Source: Undaria pinnatifida
Lineage: Eukaryota > Sar > Phaeophyceae > Laminariales > Alariaceae
Reading direction: 5' to 3'
Length of the DNA: 64,000 bases
Assembly (NCBI GenBank): GCA_012845835.1
Contig: JABAKD010000003.1
Span: forward strand, 3,771,171 to 3,835,170
A program made the translations under genes and the position numbers. Within the stretch, counting starts at the first letter, position 1, and each line of letters begins with the position of its first letter. The notes beneath the pieces are model-generated. The model saw nothing but the letters and a program-made list of their open reading frames with translations, was not told where the DNA came from and made no database searches. Positions 21,785-33,309 of the stretch are shown here, piece after piece.

Positions 21785-23940
21785 ATTTCTCCCTCTCGTG
21801 CTCAATGGCGGTGACATTGCATGACTACATCACCTCGCATGTTGTATTTACCAATACGTATATCCTTCTTATAATTAGCGATGTCAGAAAAAAATGGCAA
21901 CTACGTGATGGCGGTGACAGTGCATGACCACATCATCTCGCCTGCTGTATTTGGCAATACATATATATTTCTTTCAATTGGTGATGTCGAAAAATACTTC
22001 AGAGAAGATGAGTTGCGACAAAAAAAATAGTTCGATCTCACAGCTGGAGTGTATTTTCATTTTTTTGGAAATAAGAGTAACTACAAATATTCTATCTTTC
22101 GATCCATGTACGACAACAAGTTTTGAAGATTTAACAAGTTGTTTACTCCACCTAAACACTGGGTTGAATACTGCATCTAACGTCAAACCTTCTAGAAAAG
22201 TAAACATTACCAGGCAGATGATATAAACGGATGTCTTCTTGCTACAACCGTCAGATTTGTGCCCTTTGAGGATTTTTAGTTTCCGGGCACATATCGACAT
22301 GTCTCGTCTCCCCCCCCCCTCCCCTCCCCCGTCCCTCGATCCCTCTTGTTTAACCCCCCCTTCCTCCCCCCCCCCTTCCCCCCCCCCCCCCCCCCCCCCC
22401 GCCCCCCCCCCTCCCCTCCCCCCCCCCCGCCTCCCCCCCCCTCCCCCGATACCCCCCCCCCTATATTTTTTCCACCCAGTTTGTTCAAACGCCCCACTTA
22501 AAATTGAAATCGGCCAGAGTAACAAACACATCTACTACGCAGTTGATATCACGTCATTATCTTTCTGACCATCCATGACGTATATTTTATTCTTCCCCCC
22601 CCTCCCCTCAACCCCCCCTCCTCAACCCCCCCCCATCCAACGCCCCCTCCTTTCTCAACACCCGCACGATCGCCTAGACCTAGCACCACGCGTATAACAA
22701 GCCCCTGCAAATCTTTGATCTCACAGACGGAGTATAATACAATATTAAAAGTGACCTAAACCTCCTAAAAGCCCCCCCCCCCCCTCCCCCGCCCCCTCTC
22801 TCCCTCATTTTGTTTTTTCGATTTTTTTTGTCCTCGCTCTCCCTTGCTCAAACGCCCCACCTAATATCGAAATCCGCCAGAGTAATAAACACTTCACGCA
22901 CTGGATATCACCTCATATTTTGTAGAGCCATCCTTGCGGCTACTTCCCCCCCCCCCGCCCCCCCCCCTCCCCCCCTCACCCCCCCCCCCCCCGCCGTCCC
23001 GAACGCCCCCTCCTTCCCACCACCCGCGCCATCGCCTAGACCTAGCACCACACGTATATCAGACCCCTACATCTATGCCACCGAAAGCCCTTTCCACCTC
23101 CCCCCCCCCCCCTTCTCCCCCCCCCCCCCCCCCCCCTTCCCCCCCCTCCCCCTTCCCCCCCCCCCCTTCCCCTCCCCCATTCCCCTCCCCCCTTCCCCCC
23201 CCCTCTCCCCCCTCCCCCCTTCCCCCCCCCCCCCCCCCTCCCCCACCCCCCAACTCCCCACTCCCCCCACCCCACCCCACCCTCACCCCCTCGAACACTC
23301 CGCCCTCAACTCACTGATTGTACGACTTACAGGATATACATATGATAAACTGGTGCATTAGTTCCAAAACCGTCACATTTATCCCCCTAAACGAATGTAT
23401 AGTTTCCACGCACAGATTGAGCTGCCCCACCCACCCCCCCCCGCCCAACCCGCCCCCCCCCCTCCCCCCCTCCCCCCCCCCCCATGATAGTTTCCACGCA
23501 CAAATTGAGCTGCCCCGCCCATCCCCCCACCCCTCCCCCCCCCCCCCGCTTCCATTCCCCCCCCCTCCTCCAACCCCGCTGCCTTTTGATCAAAACCAGG
23601 CCCCCACATCCTTCAAACCTCCGCCCTCCCCTTACCGGATATTCGACTTACAGGATTCACTTGATAAACGGATGCATTTCCTTCCACAGCTGTCAGATTT
23701 TGTCCCCCTCAGAACGGGTCTTATAGTTTCCGCACACAGACTGACTAACATCACCCTGTTGAGCCTGATAGCTACACTGTAGTTGCAAGGGGAGTCGCCG
23801 ACCTCAATCCTTAATGAGGACACACAACTCGTAACACGCGCGATCGGAGTATCACACACAGCTTGCAAAGATGAGCTTCGACAAAATATTCGATCCCACA
23901 CCTGGAGTATATCTTCATTTTTCAAAATTTATTGTCGTTG
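21785..23940 (+). repeat. Large composite C-rich repeat, copy A
   Basis: The modules in order are: GCGGTGACAGTGCATGACCA; TATAATTAGCGATGTC-type; an R1 core (21990-22070); CTAAACACTGGGTTG; CATTACCAGGCAG; C tracts (22300-22460); AACGCCCCACTTAAAATTGA; CATCCATGACGTA; CACCCGCACGATCGCCTAGA; GTGACCTAAACCTCCTAAAA; a second AACGCCCCACCTAATATCGA; more C tracts (22940-23290); and finally a full R1. The same order recurs at 28300-30095. The open frames here are Pro/Gly artefacts of the C runs. Confidence 0.85.
23590..23935 (+). repeat. R1 dispersed repeat, full copy
   Basis: The ends are GATTCACTTGATAAACGG and the AT-rich segment after ACCTGGAGTATATCTTCATT. Internal landmarks are GTCAGATTTTGTCCCCCTCA, TAGTTTCCGCACACAGACTG, CACTGTAGTTGCAAGGGGAG, CTTAATGAGGACACACAACT, CGCGCGATCGGAGTATCACA and CTTGCAAAGATGAGCTTCGA. 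No terminal inverted repeats and no coding frame were seen. The class is unknown. Confidence 0.9.
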
Positions 23941-24029
23941 CCGGGCTCCCAACCACAACCCTGTGTATGTTAAAACGCTATCCGTTGGCCTTGGCTACAC
24001 AGAGGGGGGTGGATCACTCTCGGGTTTGT

Positions 24030-24345
24030 TTCTTGCATAGGCTCGGGTCACTCGTTAGAGTGACCGCGTTGCCAGCTGTTACGAGTGACCCCGTTGTCCG
24101 GCTGTCCCTTTGCGGCCTTAACTAAGCTTGCGTGTTGTTGAAATTAATGCTACGATGTGAACTCGCAATTGGATGGTAAGCTACGCTGCGCTGGACAATG
24201 GCCTACAATATTTGTGTCCGTGAAATATTTGACAGAGTCACTTGCGCCGTCATTGGTGCTCGAAGCCCGCTGCTGAAAATTGGGGTGTAATGGAGTATGA
24301 TGGAGTATTATACTACGAGTGCAACGATACGGTAGCCTTGGTCCA
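24030..24345 (+). repeat. F2 element
   Basis: It shows CTCGGGTCACTCGTTAGAGT, then TTGCGGCCTTA, GATGGTAAGCTACGCTGCGC, an AGAGTCACTTGCGCC segment and a right end TACGGTAGCC, in the same order as the copies at 34545-34925 and 56125-56410. Confidence 0.75.
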
Positions 24346-24349
24346 TACA

Positions 24350-24430
24350 TACCTGAAACACAGACACGTCTTGAGGCTCTATCTCAGTGCTTAGAGTTGC
24401 AGAGGTGTCAGTGTTTCAGAAACGAACCTC
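24350..24430 (+). repeat. Short dispersed repeat, partner at 26196-26275
   Basis: ACCTGAAACAC-GACACGTC, GAGGCTCT-TCTCA-TGCTT and GTTGCAGAGGTG are shared in order with 26196-26275. Confidence 0.8.
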
Positions 24431-24700
24431 GTGGATTGAAACTCTAACAAATATGGCATAACTGAAGTGTCCCCAGTACCCATTGATGAATGCTACAAAC
24501 CATATGGCAACTCGCCCATGTTTTTGTAGTTGTTACAGGGTGGCTGCGGCAGTGCTGATCGAGCTCTTTGCACGCCTTGGTTTGTAGCTGGCGAACCACG
24601 TAGCTGGTACGGAACGGGCTGGAGATGCTTGCCGCCATGTACTCGATGATATCCGTAGTGATGTTGTCATCGAACTGGCCGCTGTGTTGGATTGCGGTTG

Positions 24701-24948
24701 GACGCCTGCTACGATAGAGGTGCACCACTTATGTTCTGAGGTTCATCACTTTAGGAGCTTAAGACCTCTCCCTAAAACCGATGTTGAAGAAATAAAACTG
24801 CTACCGGATGAAACTTTTCACGGCCTAGGTACACGACGAGAATCATGCAAAAAAATTACTTGGTTCGGACGATTTTCGGTTTAGGTGAGCCCCGTCATTC
24901 AGAAACTATTTCTGGCGAAATATTGCCACCTATATCGTAGCACGCGTC
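24701..24948 (+). mobile_element. M1 MITE (TIR GACGCGTGCTACGATAGAGG), 248 bp
   Basis: The left end is GACGCCTGCTACGATAGAGG and the right end CTATATCGTAGCACGCGTC. Internal M1 landmarks are GGTGCACCACTT, AGGAGCTTAAGACCTC, CTGCTACCGGATGAAA, CAACGAGAATC-TGCAAAAAA and AGCCCCGTCATTCAGAAAC. No protein is encoded. Confidence 0.85.
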
Positions 24949-24949
24949 G

Positions 24950-27500
24950 ATGGCGATGATGTCGTGTCTTCATGTGCGAAAATGGGAGCTTGGAACGGAC
25001 CACCAAACATTTTCCGAGATTTGGCCAAGTAAGATGCTGCAGGTACTCGTAGACTCGCTCCGTTTTCACCCCGCGTGCTTAACACAGCAGTGAGGTAAGC
25101 TCCTGTGTTGTTTGGAGATGGGGATAACGGTGGTGTGGTCGATAGAGTGATAACCGCTGTTGTCGATGGCGATACTCCTTGTAGTGGCCGATAATGCCAT
25201 TGTACGAGTAGCAAACTGTATGTAGCACTTGTGGTGACGTTTTGTCGATGGTGGTAATACTACTGGTTGTAGCACTACGCTTAACGTAGAATTGTCCATG
25301 TAATAGACCTAAACAAGGGTAACGGCATTCGCCGCGTTTTTACTCTCCCGTTAAACCGTTAACGTTCTACTGCCGTGTTGGTTTGTTCTGTGCATGGTGC
25401 ACTGTTATATGCAGCTTTGAGGGCGGATCGAAACTGCTATAACGCTGTGTAGTTACAGCTGTGTCTGCCGGCGGTGTTTCCTTCGTGCCAGGTTCCGTGC
25501 CCAAGTCGCCAAGGTCCTGCTGAATTTTATATCTCGTGTAGGTCTTCTCGCAATAGATGGTCGACGAGGACTGTTCGGGTTCGATACATAGGAGATGCAG
25601 TGCTCCGTTTTTCCTGTCTAATACATACTTTCAGCTTGAAAGCTTAAAGCAGATGCTGAAGAATTATGTCCGTGCCTGACCCATGCTTTTATCTAGTAAG
25701 CAAGCGTGAAAGCACCCGGAGAGATGATGTAACCACGTTTGGGCTAATTTGCATACGACCCTGCTGCACATTCATTGCTGTTTGTGAACTCGTCTAAATA
25801 TTGCACGAGTATAACTCTTTTACGCACTTCGTACTACTGGGTAACTTGAAGAAATGATTTGAATACTAACTTCGCGCATCCAATAGCGCTCGCGAACCCG
25901 GACTCCCTACCTGCTACACGCGTGGTATAGCGCTAGCAGTGTTTTATGTGCTTCTCGCCTAAAGCGCAAGAGCATTCTCTTCTCTCCAATATCCCTGATA
26001 TGAACTTGATGTACTCCTACATGCGATGCCTCTGCTGTGTAGAGGCTGATCCTGCTCCTTAAAGAAATATCCTAATTTCCTCTGTACTTGTTGAAATTCA
26101 GATCCTTCTTCGAACTTCTCGCAAACGCTTGGCGAACTTAGCGAGACGCGGTTGCGTGGTACCTGTAAACATATAGATCAGCGAGCGAGGCTCATAACCT
26201 GAAACACTGACACGTCTCGAGGCTCTGTCTCAATGCTTAGCGTTGCAGAGGTGGCACTGAAGTGTTGTTAGGATCACGTGTGGAGAAACAGACAGAAGAT
26301 AGTTTGAAAGTGCGTTTATGTGGCGACAACATGGAACCGAAGGAGAAATTTAATAAGGGGGAAACGGAGGTGTAGGGGGTAATCAAGGCGAACCTGACCG
26401 TCACCTGATCAACACGGCGCAATGCCCATGTTACGGGCAGATGTACTCTACGGGTAGTTGTACATACCGACGAAACGTCCTAGGGTAGGGTTCCTTGCAT
26501 TATACAGTCTCTCTCTCTGTATGTCTGGCTGATCTTTGATTTCTGCTTTTGTTTCTCTCTTCTTTCTCCGAGTCTCGTTCTGCAGTTTCAGCGCAGTTGG
26601 CAGTTTAACACTCAATCGCTCTCCGTCATAAATAACTACTACTACTGCTGTACTCCGTGCCTCGCTACCTCTGTTGGTGATATTCTCTGTGCCGGACGGG
26701 TTCTCGAGATATATTGACTAATGATTTATCTCTTTGCGCAGAACCGCCATACAACCATCTCTCTTTGTGCCGAGCGACTCCTCGGAACAATCAGCGTGAC
26801 CAAATTTAGAAGTGCAGTTCAAGGGTACGGCAAAAAAGAACGGTGTTGATTTTTTGACTAGTATTCATACGAATATTGAGTGTGATAACCAGTCTTTTCA
26901 GGTGAATGAGCGAACACAACTAGCAACCTAAAACACATCACACACCCTCCCGCAACAATACGGTGGACGAAATACAACACAAAAAAGATCACACGCCAAC
27001 AACTCACCGTTTTCACGAATCTTGGGATCACGTCACTTAAGGTGGAGCCTTAAGCTGCCGAAACCCTTGTGCGCGTACCTCTTGAAATGTTCTTAACATA
27101 CATATTTTGTTTGGTGTTGGCAATGCAGAAGAAGGAAAGTCACCAACGTCCGTGTTTAACTATGAACTGATACCACAGGCGACAGGGAAACCTAGGGTCA
27201 CAATCCAAACTTCGAGCGTGCTCTCGTAGGACTGAACTGAAGAGCAGCAAATAATTAAATAAATAGATATACAGATAGATAGGTAGATACAATCATATCT
27301 ACTCATTAATTGAATCGTCATGCGCTAGGTAAGGGTGCGGCAGATTTTGTTCGTTTTTGACCGTTTTTTAGCTCCTAGAAGCATGATGAGGAGCTCAATT
27401 AATCAGTGTCTCACCCCAAACATGACTTCGGACCAAGACTAAGTAGGATAATACTGTTTGGGGGCTGTTGTTGCGGTGGGTCGAGGTCACTCGCGAAAGT
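24950..27500. other. No gene recognised
   Basis: Short open frames at 24930-25299 lack motifs. Only the dispersed repeats at 26196-26275 and 26290-26502 recur elsewhere. Confidence 0.45.
26290..26502 (+). repeat. Dispersed repeat, partner at 56580-56803
   Basis: Shared in order: GTTTGAAAGTG-G-TTATGTGG, AACATGGAA-CGAAGGAGAA, GAGGTGTAGGG, CCGTCACCTGATCAA, CATGTTACGGG-AGATGT, CTAC-GG-AGTTG and GGTTCCTTGCA. Confidence 0.85.
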
Positions 27501-27503
27501 CCC

Positions 27504-28060
27504 GACGCATGCTGCGCGATTGAAAAGCACGACTTTTTCCGTGAGGTTCCTCAATTTGGGGGCTTAAGACATGATCCTCCCCAAAACTGATTTGAGGCCA
27601 AGGGTTAGGTAGGGGGGTGCGTGTTGTTGGGGGCTACTTTTTTGTTGACATGTGGTTAACGCACGAGTGACTCCCCCCGTTTCTTTTGCGGTCGTAATGT
27701 TCTTGACTTTCAAATTTAGCGAAAAGGAACCGCAACGAAACGAATAGCTACGTTGCGCTGAACAAACACCTAAAAAATCACTTTTGTCCGCGAGATTCAT
27801 ATTCACCCGTGCGAGTATGGTATTATGATAGCTCAAACCCGGACGGTAGTGTGAAGAAGTGGGTAGCCCATACCATAGGATGGGCTACCATAGGCTTGGT
27901 TAGTCTGGGATGAAAGTCCCGTGACGACCCAAGTACACAAACACAAAAATGAAAAAAAAATGGACTAGTTCTGACGTTTCATGGGTCAAGGAGCCCCGTC
28001 GTTCCAAGAAATCATTTTCTTAGACGAAAAGTGCTACGTGTCTATCGTATAGCATGCGTC
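27504..28060 (+). mobile_element. M1 MITE split by a nested F2 element
   Basis: The left M1 part starts GACGCATGCTGCGCGATTGA and runs to CCCCAAAACTGATTTGAGG. The right M1 part resumes near 27960 with GGAGCCCCGTCGTTCCAAGA and ends TATCGTATAGCATGCGTC. The roughly 340 bp between them is F2 sequence, so F2 inserted into an existing M1. Confidence 0.75.
27605..27950 (+). repeat. F2 element nested in M1
   Basis: It begins with GTTAGGTAGGGGGG and contains TTTCTTTTGCGGTCGTAA, AATAGCTACGTTGCGCTGAA, TGTCCGCGAGATTCATATTC and AGCTCAAACCCGGACGGTAG. It ends around GGGCTACCATAGGC. Confidence 0.7.
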
Positions 28061-28079
28061 ACCCCGCTGTTCCTTTTTG

Positions 28080-28298
28080 GTAACAAGATCTCGTCATCAT
28101 TCAACATGCTGCTTCGATACAAGATCTCGCCGTCGTTCGACATGCTGATTTAATACAACATGTCGTCATCATCCAACATGTTGTTTTAGTAATAGAATTC
28201 GACATCATTCAACAGGCCTTCTTAATACAAGGTCTCGTCATCATTCAACATGCTGTTTTAATACAAGATCTCGTCATCATCCAACATGCTGTTTTCAG
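28080..28298 (+). repeat. Tandem repeat of about 36 bp, six units
   Basis: Units read AAGATCTCGTCATCATTCAA followed by CATGCTGTTTTAATAC with substitutions. Confidence 0.9.
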
Positions 28299-28299
28299 T

Positions 28300-30095
28300 A
28301 AGTGCTCAATGACGGTGACGGCAGTGCATGACCACATCACCTCGCATTTTGTATTTGGCAATACGTATCTCTTTCTTATAATTAGCGATGGCGGAAAATA
28401 ATGGTAACTATATGATGGCGGTGACAGTGCATGACAACATCACCTCGCCTGTTGTATTTGGCAATACGTATCTCTTTCTTATAATTAGCGATGTCAGCAA
28501 ACAGTGGTAACTACAAATATTCTAGCTTTCGATCCATGTACACTAACAAATTATGAAGATTTGACACGTTATTTACTACACCTAAACACTGGGTTGCATA
28601 CTGCATCTATAATAAACCTTCTAGAATAGTAAACATTACCAGGCAGGTGATTAAAAGGGATGTCTTCTTGCTACAATCGTCAGGTTTGTCCCCTTTAAGG
28701 ATTTATGGTTTCCGCGCACATAATGAAATGTTCCCCTCCCCCTCCCCCGATCCCTCTTGTTCAAAACCCCCCACCCCTTTAACCCCCCCTCCCCCTATCC
28801 CTCCCCCCTCCCCCCTTTTGTTTTTAGTTTTTTTTTCGCCTAGTTTGTTTAAACGCCCCACTTACAATCGAAATCGGCCAGAGTAATAAACACCTCTACG
28901 CAGTTGATATCACGTCAATATATTTCTGACCATCCATGACGTAGTTTTCATTCTTTCCCCCCACCCCCCTCCACCCCCCACTCCAACGCCGCATTTTTTC
29001 CCACCACCCGCACGATCTCCTAGACCTCGCACCACGCGTATAATAACCCTCTACATATCTTTGATCTCACAGCCGGAGTGTATTTAAATATTATATGTGA
29101 CCTAAACCTCCTAAAAAAACTTCTTCCCCACACCCTTCTCGCTCCCCCTTGCTCAAAAGCCCCACCTAATATCGAAATCCGCCAGATTAATAAACACTTC
29201 ACGCACTGGATATAGCATAATTATCTTTCTTGAGCCATCCATGCCGCTGCTCCTCCCCCCCCCGCCCCGAACGCCCCCTGCTTCCCCAACACCCGCACCA
29301 TCGCCTGGGCCTAGCACCACACGTATAACAAACCCCTACATATTCGCCACCTAAAGCCCTTCCTTACCCCCCCAACCCCCCCCCCCCCGCCCGCCCCCAC
29401 CCCCCACCTCCCCAACCCCCCCACCCCGTCCCACCCCCACCCCCTCGAAAACTCCGCCCTCTTCTCACTGATTGTACGACCCCAGGATATACATGATAAA
29501 CTGATGCATTCTTTCCAAAACCGTCACATTTATCCCCTCAACATATTGTATAGTTTCCACGCACAGGTTGAGCTGCCCCACTCCCGCCCCACATCCCCCC
29601 CCCATTAAAAAACTGGTGCATTTTTGCTTTATTTCAAAACTGGCAGGTTCATCCCCCTGAAGGATTTATAGCTTCCACGCACAAATTGCCCACCCGTTCA
29701 CCCCCCCCTCCCTTCCCCCCCTCTCTCCAACCCCGCTCCCTTTTGATCAAAACCAGCCCCCCACGTCCTTCAAAACTCCGCCCTCCCCTCACCGGTTATT
29801 CGACTTACAGGATTCACTTGATAAACGGATGCATTTCCTTTCACAGCGGTCAGATTTTGTCCCCCTCAGAAAGGGGTTTTTGTATAGTTTCCGCGCACAG
29901 ACTGATCAACATCACCCTGTTGACCCTGATAGCTACACTGTAGTTGCAAGGGAAGTCGCCGACTTATATCCTTAATGAGGACACACAACACGTAATACGC
30001 GCGATCGGGTATCACACACAGCTCGCAAATATGAGTTTCAACAAAATAGTCGATCTCACAGCTGGACTGTGTTTTCTTTTTTTTTATAATATACC
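28300..30095 (+). repeat. Large composite C-rich repeat, copy B
   Basis: It has the same module order as 21785-23940, from GGCAATACGTATCTCTTTCT through AACGCCCCACTTACAATCGA, CACCCGCACGATCTCCTAGA and CCCCACCTAATATCGAAATC, to a full R1 at 29745-30095. Length differences lie mainly in the C tracts. Confidence 0.85.
29745..30095 (+). repeat. R1 dispersed repeat, full copy
   Basis: It contains GTCAGATTTTGTCCCCCTCA, CATCACCCTGTTGACCCTGA, GTCGCCGACTTATATCCTTA, ATATGAGTTTCAACAAAATA and the AT-rich end. Confidence 0.9.
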
Positions 30096-30404
30096 CCAGC
30101 CAGCAGCTCAGGTTGACTCATGTGTCCGATGCTGCACAATCGTCAATTTTTGTCGTCATTTCTTTTTCCTGGGAATTTCAAGCTGGGGCATACAGCCCCG
30201 TTCTCCTGCAGAATGTGTTTCTGCCGAAAATGCTCCTTAGAAGGCTTGTTGTGTTATCGTGACGCTGTGTCAATGTCAGTCACTGGTTGGAAGGAGTCAC
30301 CAATCTGTCTGTGATACAATGACGAGGGCTACGGTGTTGTAGTGGGATTATACTGTATCACATACTCTATCATACCCCCATGTTAACTACTCCTCCTGTA
30401 CATG

Positions 30405-30500
30405 TATGAGCTATCATGCCATACATACCATAAATGCCATAAAGACCATACATACCATAAATACCATACATACCATAAATACCATGATACCAAAAATCTT
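30405..30500 (+). repeat. (CATACCATAAATAC)n microsatellite
   Basis: CATACATACCATAAATACC-type units are repeated with small changes. Confidence 0.85.
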
Positions 30501-31362
30501 TCGAGAGCCATCCATGCCGCTGTGTTTCCCCCCCCCCTCCGCCTCGAACGCCCCCTTCTTCCCCATCACCCGCACCATCGCCTAGACCTCGCACCACACG
30601 TATAACAAACCCCTCACCTAAAGCCCTTCCTCCCCCCCCCGCCCCCCCCCCCGCCCCCACACCCCCCACCTCCCCCCCAACCCATCCCAACCCCACCCTC
30701 TCGAACACCCCACCCTCTCTTTACTCACTGATTGTACGACTTACCCCAGGATATAAATGATAAACTGATGTATTATTTCCAAAACCGTCACATTTATCCC
30801 CTCAAAATAATGTATAGTTTCCAGGCACATATTGAGCTGCCCCGCATGCCCCTCCCCCCCCCCCCCCCCCGCCCCGACCCCCCCCCCCCGCCCCCAATAA
30901 TATACTGGTGCCAAAACCGTCAGATTTATCCCCTCGAAAGGATTTATAGCTTACATGCACAAATTGCCCCCTTCCCCCCCCCCCCCCCCCCCCCCCCCCT
31001 CCAAACCCGCTCGCTTTTGATCAAAACCAGGCCCCCACGTCCTTCAAAACTCCGCCCCACCTCCTCACCGGTTATTCGACTTACAATATTCACTTGATAA
31101 AAGGATACATTTCCCTTCACAGCTGTCATATTTTGTCCCCCTCAGAAACAGGTTTTATAGTTTCCGCGCACAGACTGACTAAAATCATCCTGTTGACCCT
31201 GATAGCTACACTGTAGTTGTAAGGGGAGTCGCCGACCTATATCCTTAATGAGGACACACAGCTCGTAATGCGCGCGATCGGAGTATCACACACAGCTTGC
31301 AAAGATGAGTTTCGACGAAATCTTCGATCTCACAGCTGGACTGTGTTTTCATTTTTTGTAAT
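30500..31362 (+). repeat. Large composite C-rich repeat, truncated copy C, ending in R1
   Basis: It resumes the later half of copies A and B: GAGCCATCCATGCCGCTG, CACCCGCACCATCGCCTAGA, GATTGTACGACTTA, CCGTCACATTTATCCCCTCA and GATCAAAACCAGGCCCCCAC. It closes with R1 at about 31010-31362 (AAGATGAGTTTCGACGAAAT). Confidence 0.85.
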
Positions 31363-31435
31363 AAATACCGTAACAAACCACACCATAATACCATACCATA
31401 CATATCATACATAGTATATCATAGATCTATACGAC

Positions 31436-31740
31436 AGTAGTAGGGGGATAATGTTTTTTTGGGGCCTTTCTTTGCTGTGGCTCAGGGTCGCTCGCGCGGG
31501 TGCCCCCCCTTTCCATGCGGTCATAAGCTTTCTTTCTTTCTTTCTTTCGTCCTGTTCAAATTATTCAATAGTTTTCCGATACGTACCTCTAATGGGGTGG
31601 TTAGCTACGTTGGGTAAAAAAGATCGCCGAACTAACGTGTTTTTGTCAGCGAGGTACTGAGTGACTCGCGCCACTGCACTGCCTCAGACCCGGTAGTAGT
31701 CAACACTTACTTGACTTGGCGGTGACCGCCTACCGTAGCC
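31436..31740 (+). repeat. F2 element, near-intact copy
   Basis: The left end is AGTAGGGGGATAAT and the right end GCCTACCGTAGCC. Between them are GGCTCAGGGTCGCTCGCGCG, CATGCGGTCATAAGCTTTC, GGTTAGCTACGTTGGG and GTCAGCGAGGTACTGAGTGA. Confidence 0.75.
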
Positions 31741-31744
31741 TTGA

Positions 31745-32175
31745 TATATACTATCATACTATCATACCATCATACTATCATATCAGATCATATCATATCA
31801 TATCATATCATATCATATCATACTATCAATCTTTCATACTATCATATATTATCATATCATATCGTACTATCATACTATCATACTGTCATACTATCATACT
31901 AGCATACTATCATACTATCATTCTCATACTATCATATCATATTACACTATCATACTTTCATACTATCATAATTGCATACTATGATACTATCATACTACCA
32001 TACTATCATGCTTTCATACTATCATACTATCATACTATCATACTATCATACTATCACACTATTATACTGTCATCCTATCATACTATCATCATATCATCCT
32101 TTCATACTATCATACTATCATAATTTCATACTATGATACTATCATACTACCATACTATCATACTATCATACTATA
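31745..32175 (+). repeat. (CATACTAT)n microsatellite
   Basis: About 430 bp of CATACTATCATACTATCAT, CATATCATATC and variants lie directly at the right end of the F2 copy. Similar short arrays border F2 at 34800-34905 and 43800-43845. Confidence 0.95.
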
Positions 32176-32329
32176 ACTCTCGCACGAGTGACTCTCTTTC
32201 TCGCAGACAATAATTCGTTATCAGGCGATAAGCTTGGCGCAGCATTCGTAGCAAATCATTCCATTGCGGGGTCTTATTGCAAGATAGCACTAATAGTACA
32301 ATCATAGCATCAAGGTCCGAGACCGCACA

Positions 32330-32425
32330 GGAACAAGGGGCGCGGTAACTCGCGCTGGTGACTCCGAGTCACTCACTGTCTTTGCCAAAACGTCCCAAAG
32401 AGTCACGCCCCTACCGTACGTGGCA
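32330..32425 (-). repeat. F2 element fragment
   Basis: It contains GGTGACTCCGAGTCACTCAC and ends CACGCCCCTACCGTACGTGG, the reverse of the F2 left end. Confidence 0.55.
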
Positions 32426-32429
32426 GTTG

Positions 32430-33309
32430 TTACATTCATTCGCAGTGCGCTCGCCATCAAACGTAAGCATGCGCGACAACAAGCGGACAAAGATATGATC
32501 CGGGCATTCGAATATTCGAAAACGTGTGCTCCCGTGGAAGTGCGATTAAACGGCGACGAGCAAACCATTTAGCAACAGAAACAAATTGACACACACACGG
32601 TTGTCTTTGTTGTGAAGCTAGTTCGGGGTGGTAACCCTTTTCAGACCGTTGCTAATTGGAGCGGCAGGGTCTTATTATTAGGAAAAAGTAGCACTACAGC
32701 GACTGTACCTCGCGAGGTACAAGTCTAACATGTTCCACTTTCTGCAGTGAGGGACACATTTTTTAGCTTTCAGGAGTTGGAGTGTTTACCGCATCCCGTA
32801 ATTTTTAGGGTGCCTTGGTTCGAAGTGTTACGAAGAAGGAGTACGATTAGTCTTAAGTTCGCAAATATATGCCCAAATTTTGACGAGATTGGAATGCCAA
32901 CCAATGTCGTTCAATATTTTGTTGCTATTATCGCCAAGTCGGGTTATTTTGTAAAAACCCCTTACTACAAAGGCCCCGTAAAACCTACGAACGGCTACAA
33001 GCAATCGACTTATTTATCTCGCATACAGGATCAAGTAGTCGTGACAGCAGAAAAAAGCCTCAACAGGTGCTAGTACCCTGCCTTGGGTGCGGCCAGCACC
33101 CAAACGGTGTAAAAATGGCCTATTGGAATATTAAGACCTCCTTCCCATTAGATCCACGAGGTTTAGGCCCTCTGTCGTCTTGCTCGCATTAGTCCTTCTT
33201 TGGTTATTTAAAGCGAGCACGTGCGCGACACAAGGAAACCTCAAGAACGCGGAGAACCGAAACTTCCCAGAGGGGGTTGCTCTCCGCTGTTGATGGGGAA
33301 AAAACCAAA
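32430..33309. other. No gene recognised
   Basis: An open frame at 32747-33073 has no recognisable domain. Confidence 0.4.

Noticed and set aside
22239-23361. Long proline-rich or glycine-rich open frames on both strands
   Set aside because: They arise from C runs that lack stop codons. No start context, splice sites or non-repetitive domain support them.
31716-32123. 135-codon Tyr/His/Ile-rich frame
   Set aside because: It is the translation of the CATACTAT microsatellite.
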